Below, one piece after another: positions 1 through 36,000 of a DNA stretch of 64,000 bases. The notes under the pieces are model-generated. The model was not told the origin of the DNA. It did no database searches and worked only from the letters and a program-made list of their open reading frames with translations. The stretch comes from Lutjanus erythropterus (taxonomy: Eukaryota > Chordata > Actinopteri > Lutjaniformes > Lutjanidae). The translations under genes were made by a program, and so were the position numbers. How positions within the stretch are numbered: position 1 is the first letter of the stretch; each line of letters starts with the position of its first letter. Where the stretch lies: NCBI GenBank assembly GCA_020091685.1, contig CM034599.1:30047920-30111919 (forward strand). Direction: 5' to 3'.

Positions 1-1121
1 TTTAAAGATAAATGGAAATGGCTAATGCTTTAAATTAACCATAAAAATTCACCTATAGCTTTACGGTGCACGCCTAAAAGATGTTAATTTAATAATTTAA
101 TTCAATAAGTTAATTTAGCTATATTCACATAGTCTAGAAGAGTTTGAAATATAGACGAAATCAGGCTTTGACTAATATAAAACGTGTGCTTACAAATAAC
201 TTACTGAAAGTCATAATTGCAGTTTAAATGATGGAAAATGTCCAATAAAACATGTAAATTTGTGAAGTTTGGTTGATGAAAGTGACCATGGAAGATTTCT
301 TGCCTGTTTTTAAGAGGCAAGGCATTTATGGGTGGATAATCTCAATGCCACTGTAAATCAATGGGATGAAACCAACATGGGAAATTTGAGACACTACGCC
401 CAAGACTAACTGAAAACATGTAGTCCTCTCCTGTAATGTTTTTTGGTTTCAATTAAGACACTGTCTTTTTGTATTCTTCCATTTATATTACACTGATGGC
501 AAAGACAACTTGTTGTAACTGTCATAGTGCAGTGACCTTTCTGAATGTAAGATCGTTACACGAACAACATGAAGGAAAGAAGCAGAGAAGGTGTAATGTA
601 GTCCACTCACTCCGGAGGGAAACCTAATGTCTTGAAGTACAGATGCATTCATTGACAGGCCAGGCACATTGTCTGAATTGCTATCCCACCTCAGATAAAT
701 ATAATGAACTACTGTTTTCCTAAATATGATCAGTGGGAGGTGTTTTGGGTCCATGCCCTGCACAGCTGTGACTTTTGTCAGCTGTCAGCTTTCTCTTCTG
801 AAAGGACACAATGATCTAAAAATCTGTAGCTTGAGATTCATCTAAGTGAAAGGCTTTTTAGCTCTGTTTTCAGTGCAGATAATTGAAAATGAAATGTGAA
901 ATGATCGTCCATCTGTTAGCAATAGAGTACTCATTTGTGCCAAAGTTTATGGAATTGGTTGAACTAATTGGTTAAAATGAATTGAAAACTTTGCCCTAGG
1001 TGACTGCATACTTACTGTAATTATATTTTGTTGCCATGATCACAGATGATTTATTGCCACACTGCCTTTGAGTTAGTGCTTTTTATTAAGACGTTGTGAC
1101 ATGTTGCCATCTGCATTTCAG
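1..1121 (+). other. vcan: vcan intron (partial) before the Link-2 exon
   Basis: This is AT-rich sequence without an open frame that resembles a protein. It ends in a pyrimidine-containing acceptor (ctgcatttcag) directly before the Link-2 exon. The exon that should precede it (Link-1, with Ig and signal-peptide exons further upstream) is outside the window. No recognisable repeat or RNA gene was seen. Confidence 0.85.
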
Positions 1122-24298
<23,177 letters not shown>

Positions 24299-26145
24299 TT
24301 GCCATGTTAACATGGCACAGCTTCGCTGAGACGAGAACACATGGCTGATGCTTGTGTGGAAAGAGGAAAAGGATTCTCAAAGGAAAAGCACAAGAGAAAA
24401 CTCATCAAAGAAACCATGAAAATTACCTGCAGTTTTCTTGCATTTTGAATGGCAATGGAATCTTATGAAGTGCCTTTTAAAGAGATGTTGAGACTTTTCT
24501 TGTCAAGGGGCACTGTTTTATAACAATGCCAATGTGGATCAAATACTTTCAGCTGGCTACTGGAAAAGCAAAAAGTACACTCATCATTCTTTTTTTTAAA
24601 CTGCGGAAGATTTGTCTTTGTCCTCAGCTTATCAAATAATACACTGTGTTCCTTATTCATAGAGAAAAAAAGCTGTTGTCAAATTAAAGCGCTTATGTTA
24701 TGTAAAGGAATCCATTATGTTGTCGTGCTGTTTTAAGCTGGACTTCATTTTAATGAGCATGCATGCATTTGCATATATATTCAAGTCCTCAGATTTTTAA
24801 CATTGTTTATTCTATGTCAAGTTTGGCTTGCCAGTACACAATGAAGACATCTTTTCCAGTGATTGATCATGCAATGGACTCATCTTGTAGTTAACATTAG
24901 TAAAATATAAGAAAACATATTTATGGAACTGTAAACCTTTATAAAGAATCTTTCTCCAGAAGAGGTACAAACCATATTCCGTAACAATTTCATAGCTTTG
25001 CTACTTATAGTTACTCAGAGTCCAGATTAATAATATACCCAAGTGTGGGAAAATTTCACCAAATCACTCGGTTAAATGTTTGAGACCTTTGTAGTGGCAG
25101 CTGTCAAAGTACCAAATTACCACCTTTCATTAGCTCCAGCTTTCACTGGATGTCATCGATGTCTTGTCAAGATAAATGTTCGAAGATAAAAACTTACTGA
25201 TTTCTTTCTTTTGTATGGGATTTTGCCATTTATTATGAGAGTGCTCTCTAAGTACTTACCGACAAAGCCTTTATCCACAGATGGAAATCGTTGTCCATCA
25301 ACTATTTTTAAAATGAAAGAAGGGAAGTGTGGCTTAAGTAGCCTGTATTTTCTGCTCATGTGTGTTCAGTGTGTAACGTACAATTATTGGCTGCAGAATG
25401 TTTACAGTAACTGTTCATGATTACACACCTAATGTTCTCATCTGTTGCTGTTGTGCTGTAGCTCATGATGTTTTTTTCTAATGCTTCTGCACACTTATCT
25501 TTTCTGTTATTGTGGTCAATTGGAATCCGCCATTGAGAGAATGTATTTTGTGAAAAACTCAAAAAGACTTGAACGTAAAGGCTGTTTAGGCAGAGATGCG
25601 TGTAATTTATTTTCAAGCTGCTCTTGATCTCCTTACGTGTTTTATAATCACAGGTAAAATATGATGATGTCACTCGGCCCAGCAGTGCTCTTCATATGTT
25701 TTTATCGTTTGTACAACAGGAGACCAGCCACAATCACAGACTGTACAAATGGAAATGCAATGAAGATGGCAAATTACTTATAACACAATGGATCTATATG
25801 CCTTTTTACATCTTTAATGCCAGCAGTGGACCAAAGAATATGGAAGGCCCCATCGGCTGCAATAATGTTCTTTTGTAACATTAACAAACTATTTGTACAT
25901 GTGGATGGTTACGTGTGTCTCCAGCATTTTTTTAAAATGGAAAAATGTTTGTTTTGTTTGCCTGTGAATGTCAGTATGTGTGTTTCAGCCTTAATGTGCA
26001 TATAATATCATTTTATATTTATAACAGTATGTTTTTTTATTTTACAATGTGAATGTCTGGGATGTTTGTGAATTTTTTTAATGAGATCAAACTGTTTCTC
26101 CTGCTTTAAATCACCAAAGAAATAAAATATATGGATATTATATAC
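24299..26145 (+). other. vcan: vcan 3' UTR (inferred extent)
   Basis: AT-rich sequence without coding potential lies between the stop codon and the AATAAA at 26121. A weaker ATTAAA at 24683-24688 could end a short form with about 0.4 kb of UTR. The true 3' ends need transcript data. Confidence 0.7.
26121..26126 (+). promoter_or_regulatory. Candidate poly(A) signal of vcan
   Basis: A canonical AATAAA lies 1.82 kb after the stop, in a run of T-rich UTR. It is the last canonical hexamer seen before the transposon that starts at 26360. Confidence 0.6.
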
Positions 26146-26359
26146 TAATAACATTTAATTTGGACTTTTTACAGAAATTCTGAGTTAGGCATTGGAAATA
26201 CTGCATGGTGTGTGAGTGTTGTGTATGTTCCCGTATGTTGTGTGTTTGTGTAGGTTGTGTGTAGGAGTGGAGAGTCTCCATCAAAGTGTATGTGACCAGA
26301 CGTCCTGAAAAATTCTGAAAATGTAAATAGTTACCTGAATCCCAAACCCTGTCATGGTG

Positions 26360-27528
26360 CAACCCCAATTCCAAAAAAGTTGGGAAGCTGTGTAAAACGT
26401 AAATAGAAACATAATCCCATGATTTGCAAATAATGTTCAGCCGCTATTCATTTGAAAACAGTGCAAAGACAACATATTTAATGTTACAACTGAGAAACGT
26501 TTGTGTTTTTTGTAAATATACACTCATTCTGAATTTGATGCCTGCAACATGTTCACCACATTGTGGAAAACTACACAGACAAAAAGTGCAGCAATTTAAG
26601 AAGGGTTCTTAATACACAGTTTCACCATTTCCAGAGTTTTCACCTTTTACAATTCATAATATATCCAAAATACTCACAGAATTGGGAGAAGTCTCTGCAT
26701 GTAGGGGCCAGGGCTGTTAACCAACAATGAACACTTGTGACCTTTGACCCCTCAGGCAGCACTGCATAAAAACTGCATTAAAGACCCACATAATTGTATG
26801 AGGGCTCTGGAACTGACTACCATACAAAGAGAAAGCCATATAGAGTTCATCTGTGATGGACTGAGGCAAGATGGAAAGGTGTGCTGTCACCTGATGAGTC
26901 CACATTTCTAACTGTTTTTGGAAACCATGGATGTCGTGTCCTCTGGGCTAAAGTCAGCATCTGTTGTGGTGCTGTGAGGGGTTGGTTGGGCAAATGGCAT
27001 CATGGGTAACTGTCACAACTGTGACAGCACCATTAATGCTGAAATGTACATCCAGGTTTTGGAGCAATACATGCTGCCATCCAGACAACCCCTTTTTTCA
27101 GTGAAGTTTGGTGACAATGCCAAGAAACATTCTGCACAGTTGGGGTACTAGCCTGACCAGCCTGCAGTCCAGACCTGTCTCGCATCGAAAATGTGTGGTG
27201 CATTATGAGGCACAAAATATGACAACGGAGATCTCAGACTGCTGAGAACCGGAATTTGTGTAGCAAGCAAGTTTTCAAAACTTTAACACTTAGTTTTCTC
27301 AGATCCCAAACAATTTTTGAGTGTTGTTCCAACAAAAATGTATGTATGATGTAAAACAGTGCTAAACATGCCCTCGTCCCAACATTTTTGGAACATGTTG
27401 CAGCATAAATATATATACAAAATATTGTCTTTGTACTATAATCAATTGAATATAGGTGAGAAATTATTTGAAAATCATTGCATTGTGTTATTTTACACAG
27501 CATCTGAACTTTTTTGGAATTGTGGTTG
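26360..27528 (+). mobile_element. Decayed Tc1/mariner-like transposon
   Basis: The left end CAACCCCAATTCCAAAAAAG and the right end, in reverse complement CAACCACAATTCCAAAAAAG, form terminal inverted repeats with a further shared GCTGTGTAAAA stretch. The interior on the + strand still reads INAEMYIQVLEQYMLPSRQP (from 27032), then a DNAK.HSAQ-like segment near 27114-27140 and a CSPDLS.IENVW-like remnant near 27160-27205, the D..D34E core of Tc1-type transposases. Frameshifts and stops break it, and the flanking TA is not preserved. Inactive copy. It sits just downstream of the vcan 3' end. Confidence 0.88.
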
Positions 27529-28128
27529 TCATAGTTAATATGAACACTGTATGAATCCATAAAAATATTCTGATCAAATCACTTATGTAGGCTATAATTC
27601 CTGCTTTTAGTTAGTAGGAAATGCCCTTTTTTGTTTTTTATTTTTTAACATGTGAGAACATTATTGATGTGTTTTCAGTTGTCTATTGCAGTGAGCAGGT
27701 TATAAATAACGGACTGTTGATATCATTAGACCTGTTTCAAACCAGATTGCAGAGTCCAGCAGCCACTGTGGGAGGAATTTGTGATAAAAAAAAATATCTA
27801 CAAAAATGTTTTTGTAAGTTCCTACAGCTTGATGACAATCTTATCAGGTGAAAAGACTTTTCGAATGACACACCTGTCACCTGTGCATATGGTTTATGCA
27901 ACTTGTAAACACCCACAAATATTTGTTAGAGTCTGATTTTACTCAAAATTATTCTCTATATTTTAATTCTTCTGACATGACACACTCACCCCCAACTCCA
28001 CATCCCAAATTTCACACATTCTCATTTGGTCAGCCTAGTCAGTGTTGGTGGGTCCTCTTATAGGAAGGTCAATTTTGAATTGAATAAGTAGTGCAGTGGT
28101 TTCACCAGTAGGTAGTGCTATCTGACAA

Positions 28129-28166
28129 AGCTGACAAAAAGTCAGAAACATGACTTTTTGTCAGCT
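28129..28166. repeat. Perfect 16-bp inverted repeat (hairpin, 6-nt loop)
   Basis: AGCTGACAAAAAGTCA at 28129-28144 and its exact reverse complement at 28151-28166 are separated by GAAACA. There are no mismatches in the stem. It is too short for a typical microRNA precursor. Function unknown. Confidence 0.97.
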
Positions 28167-29229
28167 CAAAATCCTGAAAAAGGGGTAGGCCTGGATGTTT
28201 CATTTCATTCCTTAGAGCGCCCATACATCTCATGGAAACTCAAACATGATGTTAAGAATAACTATACAGTGAATTCTGTGAATCACGATCGCTCTCTGTA
28301 GAGCGTCATGCCAATGTCCCATTTTCAAAGTATTGCAGTGTCTTGCACACGCGTAAGGCGCTTCTGAAAAACCTATCAGACATGCTCTTCAATCCTCTTG
28401 GTAGACAGACGGTGCTTTCAGGGGGAGCAGATAGGAAGTGGCTCTATGAATTATAGCAAACATATGGAGTAAGAACTGGATTAGGGAAAAGTGATGCATA
28501 TGCAGAAATGGCTGATGCAGCAGAGCTGTGGACCTACATACCACAGCACAGTTTTTTTTTAGTCCATAGCAAGGCTGTAGGTGGCTCATACTGAATGTCA
28601 AATACTTCCTATGCCTACATGGTGGTGCATAACGAGAGCAGATGAATTCACTTGGTGTGAAAACAGAAGCTTTTTGAGTACATTACAATTCACCACTATT
28701 CCCAGAGCGCCTCCTTACACAGCACTGACATGAAGTTCACACTGACACAGCCTAATACTACAAAGCACCATTACCAGGGTAATAACGTCAAGTTAGTCGA
28801 TGTAATCTTTGTGTAAATTTGGGTTTGCTGTGGTTTTCACTGTCACCGCGCACTCTGTTATTAGAGAAGACTTGGCTTGTGATTAAAGGCTGCTCCTGGA
28901 TGCCCCAGTGAGAGTTAAACCTACATTCTTGCCTCATGAAATGCAGATGTCTCATGGGTGATCAGCGGAAAAACCTAGACCTTTCAGCCAAGGTCTCTCG
29001 AGGGTTTAACAAGCTTTCTAGGTTTGTTTTGGAAAGGAAATGCATTCTGGCTCTTCCTGATACCTTCTTTGGATTGACAGGCTCCTCAGACTATGTCTAG
29101 TCTGGTGCAGTGTCTATCACTCACTCATTATCCTGCTCTTTTCCCATATTACTCTCTGGCGGGGGTGCATTTAATCACTATGGGGCCTAAGGCAAACAGA
29201 CATGGGACCCTCCACATCCCCCCTTTTCA

Positions 29230-29370
29230 ATTCACATCATGGTGGAGTTTGGAGGATGGAGTGAGGAGTCTCACAGCCTGAGGAAAGAAGCTGTTCTGTG
29301 GTGTGGTAGTATGGCAGTGGATACTTCTGTATCTCTTGCCAGACAGCAGCAGTATGTTCAGGCCTCCTCC
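29230..29370 (-). mobile_element. Retroelement-derived fragment (probable LINE)
   Basis: The words 'cagcctgaggaaagaagctgtt' and 'tatctcttgccagacagcagca' are ones I recognise from the antisense of an abundant fish non-LTR retrotransposon. No open frame survives. Assignment rests on recognition only. Confidence 0.5.
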
Positions 29371-31097
29371 TTTTTTCAGCACTGCTGAGGTAGCTTTCTT
29401 TTAATTTTCAGTTTTTCATTGGTCCGTACACCACACTGAGCTTTTTGATTACACACATGAAATAAGCATTTTAGCATAAGGATTATTAGAAAGACATAAG
29501 TAATCAGCAAAAAGCTTTCTTAGCCAGAAGTTTATAAGGTGTTTCATGTAGCACCTACCTTTGGGTGTAGGGAAATTGATCATTCACTGAGCCCCACCCT
29601 CCTTAGCCCCTGTTGCTACGCATGTCAAGCTTTTCATTCTCACACTGCACGTATGCAGATTACAGTGATAACAGTGGCACACACTGATGAAGGACAGACG
29701 GACAAAAACGTTTTGTGTGATTTTTTGCCAGACACAAGCACGAAAAAGCTCATTGGATGATATTACTCCTTACAGATTTAACATCAAAATTGTGAGTCAT
29801 TTTTAAACACTTGATCTTAGATGCTTTGAGATTCGGCTGAAATGATGATTCTCGACAGCAGATTTCATAAGCTGGCTAATGTGAGCTAATGCTAATGCTT
29901 AAACTCCCTGAGTGAGTCCAGCTGAATTTTTAATGTTTCCAACTATTGTACCTCATTTTAACACAAGTACCCTGTTAAAGTGTGATATAAGATAAAAGAC
30001 TGAGGCTAAAGCTAGCTTACACCACGGCAAACACTGGGTGGATGGTGAAACATGTCATGTATATGTACACTATAGACGACAGAAATACAGTCATTAACGT
30101 GGGAAAGGGAAACACAGGGACTAGTTTAGTGCAGCAGACTAGGCCACGATCGCCCAAGGAAAAGAGCGAGGATAAGTTCTTAGCTAGATCAGCTCAGACC
30201 CTCAGAGGGTGAGCAACTGAACTGAACTTTTTTTGGCTCCTAAAGTGGGGCGCACCAGATAAAGTTTGGGAACCACTGTGTTAGCGCCCCATGGGCACCT
30301 TCAACATGGAGACAAAATGTAAAGCTTGACAGGCCTGAGGCACCCTAGTTACGAGTGCTGCTCTATAATTGGACAGTTGCTGTTCACAGGAGGGGTTTAG
30401 TGAAAGGTCAACTGCTAACCCTTGCATAATGGTAAGTCCCCCCCCCCATCCCATCATCAGACTATTGCCTGCTTTTAGCATAAACCAACCCAGAGAGAAA
30501 AAAAGCTCATTTTATGTCACAAGTGTGCAAAATATAAATGTTTTCTGCGGTTTTTATCAACTGTGGAATAGTCATCCATTCTCTAAATTTTATTTGAGAA
30601 TTCAACACTTTAATTAACATTTTCTATGTTAAGTTCTGCAATCTCTCTTTTTATTCTGTTGCTATCTTCCCCAGTGTCCAGAGAACTAAAAGCTTGCATC
30701 AATGGACTTTTCTCTGTCACACACATTTACAATTGTCTGGCATTTCACTGCTGAATCAACCTAAATCTGACCCAATTCCCATGCATTCCCACCAGCACTC
30801 TTAAAGACTGTGGTACTGTTCCCTTTGTCTAACATAGTGGTGGGCTGGCAGCCTGGCACTGAATTTTAAAAATGCCAAAGAATAAATAAATGTGAGGAGA
30901 CTAATCTTAAGTCCTCTCAGCGACATGGGCTCATGCCAGATACATGGCCCCAGGCCATGGCAGTTTTAACAATACTGCTTAAATTTCTGCTTAAACCTCT
31001 GCATCTCCACATAATACATGTTGATTTGGTTCCTTTAATAAAATGTAAACATGTTCATTGTTGAAAAAGGGACAAAATACATTTAAAGGTTGTATTC

Positions 31098-32749
31098 TTT
31101 ATTTCAAACTGCTTTGTTGAAAAAGGTACATGGCAATAAGATACAAAAATACCTTCAGCCTTTTTTCATGCATGAGTGTGTAACAGACATTTTTAAGTTT
31201 TGCTTTTACAAACAATGCATCACCATATTACCACATGTAACCTGCAGTAAGTACCATATGTCAGTGCCTAGGGTTAGAAAATGTTTAAAGGGACAATATA
31301 AAAAAATCAAAACACAAAATATCAAATTATTGTTGTGACTGATATCTCTGTCTTCTGGCTATGGCATACCTTTAGATTATCAGCTCTCTAGGTCCCAAAA
31401 CACGCTCACTGTGGTCCACAGGAAATTATTAGGATTTTTTTGTTGGTATTCCTTAAGAGTTTTTCAGATCTAGTCTCTACAGCATGACTATCCCTGAATT
31501 CTTATTAAGGAGTGTACTTGATAATCAATATTACCTAGGTCTTTAAAAGAATAGAGCGCCAGTGGAAGTGTACCATTTATAGCTCATAACCTTGTGAACT
31601 CGTGAAATTGCAGTCAGAATGGATTTCAGCCCATTCATTTGTTAGTTGTACGTGTAACTACTGTGATATTAGAGTTCTTGTCTATCTTAGGGAACTCCTT
31701 CAGCTGTAAGATGATCAGGGTTATGTTAGATTAAAAGGTTATATTCAGGGCAGCAGTGGAAAGTCTGTACTTATTCTGCATTCACTGTCTTGCTGTTTTG
31801 TATGTGCCAGATGTAAGATGTCTAAAAACTACACGTCACAAAAAAAAAAATCTGCAAATGACAATATCTGTATTTCTCTTTAAAAAAAGAACACTATAAA
31901 ACATGTAAAAAAAACAAAAACAAAAAAACTTTAGTGACAAACAAAGAGTGAAAAAAAACATTTTGTTAAAATAAACGAACATACTGCAAAAGGTTACAAT
32001 ATAAAAAATGTCTTTCAAATTGTAATTGGGAGTTGATCTAATGGGAGCTATCAATGCAGAATAGATCACAGTCCATCAAGACATTTACATTCATTTCCTT
32101 GTTAAACAGTAAATTTGATCTCAACTCCTCAAGGTGAACAAGGAGCCTGAACTCAGATTAGAGAGGGATCCAGTTGAATACTTACTGCAATATAACATGT
32201 AGATACTTTATGTATAGCTCAACAGTGGTAGCCAAGTTATGTTCATGAGTCTGTTATCAATCTAAGGTCTTGATTGATGTGATTCTTGATAAATGCATAA
32301 AATATCACACTGTTTTATTTTAAAGCAGCAAATATCATCTGCATGTGAGCATAAATGCTCTATATTCTTAAACTTCATACATCTAATCATTCTGTGGAGG
32401 ACAAAATAAACTTTGATGCTTCATAACCATCAAGTTCTTGTCTCTGTCACATCACTCATACATTAACATTGTTGTCTTTTCCCCAAACATTCTGTGTAAA
32501 ATTAATGAATGCACAGTTAGAGAAAAACAAAACTTAATGGCTACAAAATATTTTGTCATTCATTGCATATGGATGTATGATGTACAGTATTTGTTTTTAG
32601 GCGTTAAAAAAGGTTATCACAGTTTCAGAAAGGTACTGAGTTCATGCTAGTTAAGATCCAAAGCATGTAAGCTTTATTATTTGATTTTAATTGGTTGTGG
32701 TTGTTGCTGCTCTTTGGTGGTTATGGCCTCCCTACTCTCATCTACCCAC
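31098..32749 (-). other. hapln1: hapln1 3' UTR (inferred extent)
   Basis: AT-rich non-coding sequence lies 3' of the hapln1 stop on the minus strand. Reverse-strand AATAAA hexamers occur at 32673-32678, 32314-32319 and 31098-31103. The farthest is placed as the end by analogy with the long mammalian HAPLN1 3' UTR, but any of the three could be used. Confidence 0.5.
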
Positions 32750-33039
32750 TCACTGCTCAGCCTTGAAGCAGTAGACACCGTAAGACTTTTGCAGCTTGTC
32801 TGGGAATCCAACAAAGCGCACTGCAGCTTCTGTGGGGCTGCAGTTCTTGCGCGGCCTGGAGATGGGGTAGCGGACGCTTCCGTCAGCCAACCAGCCGGCA
32901 TCGCAGCGATCGTAGCCCTCGAGCTTCCAGGCGGAGTATATCTGGCCGACCTTGGCGATCTCGGCGCCATCGTCTAAGCATGCCTGCACAGCCTCATCAA
33001 AGGTCAGCCTGTCAGGTTGGACCAGCCAATAAAAACGTC
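32750..33039 (-). CDS. hapln1: hapln1 last exon: Link module 2 and stop
   Basis: It begins GRFYWLVQPDRLTFDEAVQA (first codon split with the previous exon) and continues IAKVGQIYSAWKLEGYDRCD, CSPTEAAVRFVGFPDK and YGVYCFKAEQ, then TGA at 32750-32752. Four Link cysteines are present. The 290-nt exon is 95 residues plus stop. Confidence 0.97.
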
Positions 33040-36000
33040 CTGACAGCAGAGAAAGTGAAACAGGCGGTCAGGAGAAGAAAAATATTTGCTTGATAGAAGA
33101 ATTCAATCAGCAGAGTGTATTTTCTATTTTTTACACACTGGTCAAGAAAAGTAGGTCACAAACTATAAAAAAGAAAAAGTTGATGAAACTAAAAATTTCA
33201 GGGCAACTTACATCAATAGATCTTTGAGTTTTGAGCAGAATTCAAACTCTTATGTTTTGAAAAGTTTTTACCCACTAATAATGTTTTGTTGAGATAATTT
33301 ACTTTTACATAAATTTACATGAAAGTCAATAATGTTTAATAATTTAATATTTTCCATTGCATCCATTTTATTTTCATGCATCAAAATAATGACAAATCAG
33401 GTTCACAGCTCACTCTGAACAATTTTTACATACTTTTTTTTGCGTTTCTAAAATTGAGATGTATCTAAGAAAACTAAATCCTCTCAACAAAAGATTACAG
33501 GTCAGCTAAACTTTGTTTATTTTGTTTTATAAAGTCAGTGTTTAAGTTTGAGTTAAAACTCAAAAATCTAGTGAAGGCTGTTACGTTGAAATAATGAATT
33601 TTCTTAACTTATTCTTTTACAGTGTATGGCAATTTTTTTTTCAAAGTTCTAAATTTCCTGTTTTCCCTGCAACAAGTCCACTACAAGAACAGTGAATAGC
33701 AAAAAGCAGTGGGTTAACAAATTTTAAAAGCTCACCCTTCAGTGCAGAGGCAAAGCAGAACACGTCATAGTGGCTCATTCTGTCACGGCGGCCATAGCTT
33801 CTGACTCCGGGCCCAGCGTTGGAGCCGCCACAAGGCCCTCTGGGTTTGGTGATGGGATACTGCACTGTGCCGTCAAGCAGCCAGCCAGCGTTGCACCAGT
33901 CCAGGCCGCCCTTCCAGGCGTCAAACAGCTGATCAAATGTGGCGATTGTAGCATCCTGTCTCAAACAGGCCTGAACAGCATCGTCGTAGGTCATGTCATA
34001 GCGGTCCATATTGGGCGAGTATGGGAACACAACACCTGAAAGAGACAGAAGAGATAAAATGAATATGTCAGTCAGTTGGTGTCTAGTTTTACGTTAGTAA
34101 ATGTAAATGTATACCTATTTATTGTCAAATAATAACAAAAGGCGTCGTTAGATTATGTTGTGAAGTGGTGTGGGATCATGGGAGCTGTTGTCTTCAATTT
34201 TAAACAGCCACCTGATGATAGCTGATGAAAATCTAAGTGACATGACTCAGGAAGAAATCATGTCCATGGACGAGGTAATATTTAAGTTTTATTTGTGTTA
34301 CCTATTGTCACATAGCCAGTATATCCCATGTTTTCACAGAAGTAGCAACTAACAACTAGCTAGTAATGGCTAGTAGGAAAAAAAAATTGGATTTCTCTGC
34401 GTTTGAACATTGTTGGAAACATCTGTGACAATGTAAATACAGCTCAACAAAATTTTAACATAAGTCTAATGTTTTCAGACATTTTAATGCAGAAAGTTCC
34501 ATATTGTAGCTTTAATTTCAGTTGCATTAAAGATCAAAGCAAAATACACAGCATGGATCCAACAAGAAGTAATAATGTATGTAAAGTAATTTTCAAGGAC
34601 TTTAAAAGTGAATCAACTTATCAGCACAGTCCAGTTCAAGAGAATATGGATATAAGGCTGCAGAATTAATGGTAGAAATGCTCTAATGGTTCCTTTCTTA
34701 TACCAAGTTTTACCTTAATACGTTACTGTATTTCATTGTTACCCATAGATTTAGCTAATTTCAACAGCTTTAGGTTAATATTATTCTTTTCACAGTGGTT
34801 TTGTCTAAAATTACACGTGCATGCTTAGCCTCCACCCAGTTTGATCCTTCACACATGTGAAAAACTATCAACAAAAGGTGGGTGGAACCTTCCCTTTGGT
34901 GCAGAAGAGCTCTAATATACTGCAAGGATTTGGTGTGTTACCATGCAAGCTTCAGGAATCTATCTATAAATATGTAAATGACCCTCACTTGCATGAAAAT
35001 CAGTTTCTCTTTGAATGGCACATTTTAAAACAGAAGAAGTCATTATAAAGTCTGATGAGTAAGTCAGATGAATGAGTATATGGACCGCAAAAGATGGAAA
35101 ATGTGTTTCTGTTTACTTATGTTGAACAGTTTTCAAATGTAATCATGACTGAATCATTACAGCGGTTTGGATAGATCAGCACAAGCTGTCTGTTCTTCTG
35201 TTTTCCTTTCCACAAGAAAATAAAATGTGGATGTTTTCAATAACTAGAAACAAAACTATTGCTGAGGAAGATGACGTATCCTTTAAATATGCCAAAAAGA
35301 CACAAATGTAATGGCTGGTGAAAGTGCTCCAGCTGTCATGTTAAAGGACCAGTGTGTAGGATATAGTGGCATCTAGTGGTGAGCTTGCAGATTGCAAACA
35401 CCTTGTCACACTCTCCACATGGCGGTGCAACATGGTGGCCATTGAAGAGGAGCTACGGCCACTGTAAGTTATAAAGGGCTCATTCTAAGGCAAGAAAAAC
35501 ATGTATGATTATACGCTAATGAAAACATACTTAAACATTATACTCTGCTTCTGCCATATTCTGCCAATAAATCCCCTTAAATCTTATGCTAAGTTTCTTT
35601 ATAGATATAAAAATTACCATCTATGGAAGTGCCTTCCACTTCCAAGAGAATCTCTTGGATGGTGTCTTCCATCCCATTGATGATCTCACAGCGGTATCTT
35701 CCCATGTCTTCCTTGGAGACCTCAGTTATCACCAAGGAGGCATCTTCAGTGTCGAGCTCCTGCAAAAAGACACGGTGCTCGAAGCTTCCGTAGGTCTTCT
35801 TGTGGAATCCCATTGAAAGCAGCACATCCTCATTCAGTGATTCATCATCTGCCACCTTGGTCCATTTGACTCGGATACCAATGTGACCAAAGGACATGGC
35901 GTCCTTGGACATGAGCCGGCAGGGCAGGGTGACATTGGAACCTAGTTCAGCAAAGGCCTTAACTGGAAAAGAGGAAAACAAGATATAATCTTATTAGGGT

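Larger units (their letters stand above)
27529..31080. other. Intergenic region between vcan and hapln1 (convergent)
   Basis: No gene was recognised. It contains a perfect hairpin (28129-28166), a retroelement-like fragment (29230-29370), and the right end of a hAT-like repeat near 30255-30285 (AAAGTTTGGGAACCACTG). Short open frames here have no protein-like features. Confidence 0.75.

Noticed and set aside
26717..27215. Short open frames on the minus strand within the Tc1-like relic
   Set aside because: The transposase homology is on the + strand and is broken. The minus-strand frames are chance.
28129..28166. microRNA gene
   Set aside because: The stem is only 16 bp with a 6-nt loop, too short for Drosha/Dicer processing, and the flanks do not extend the pairing.
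32673..32678. Proximal hexamer as the sole hapln1 poly(A) site
   Set aside because: It would leave a 3' UTR of about 100 nt. Possible, but link-protein mRNAs usually have long UTRs and other hexamers follow, so I did not fix the end there.
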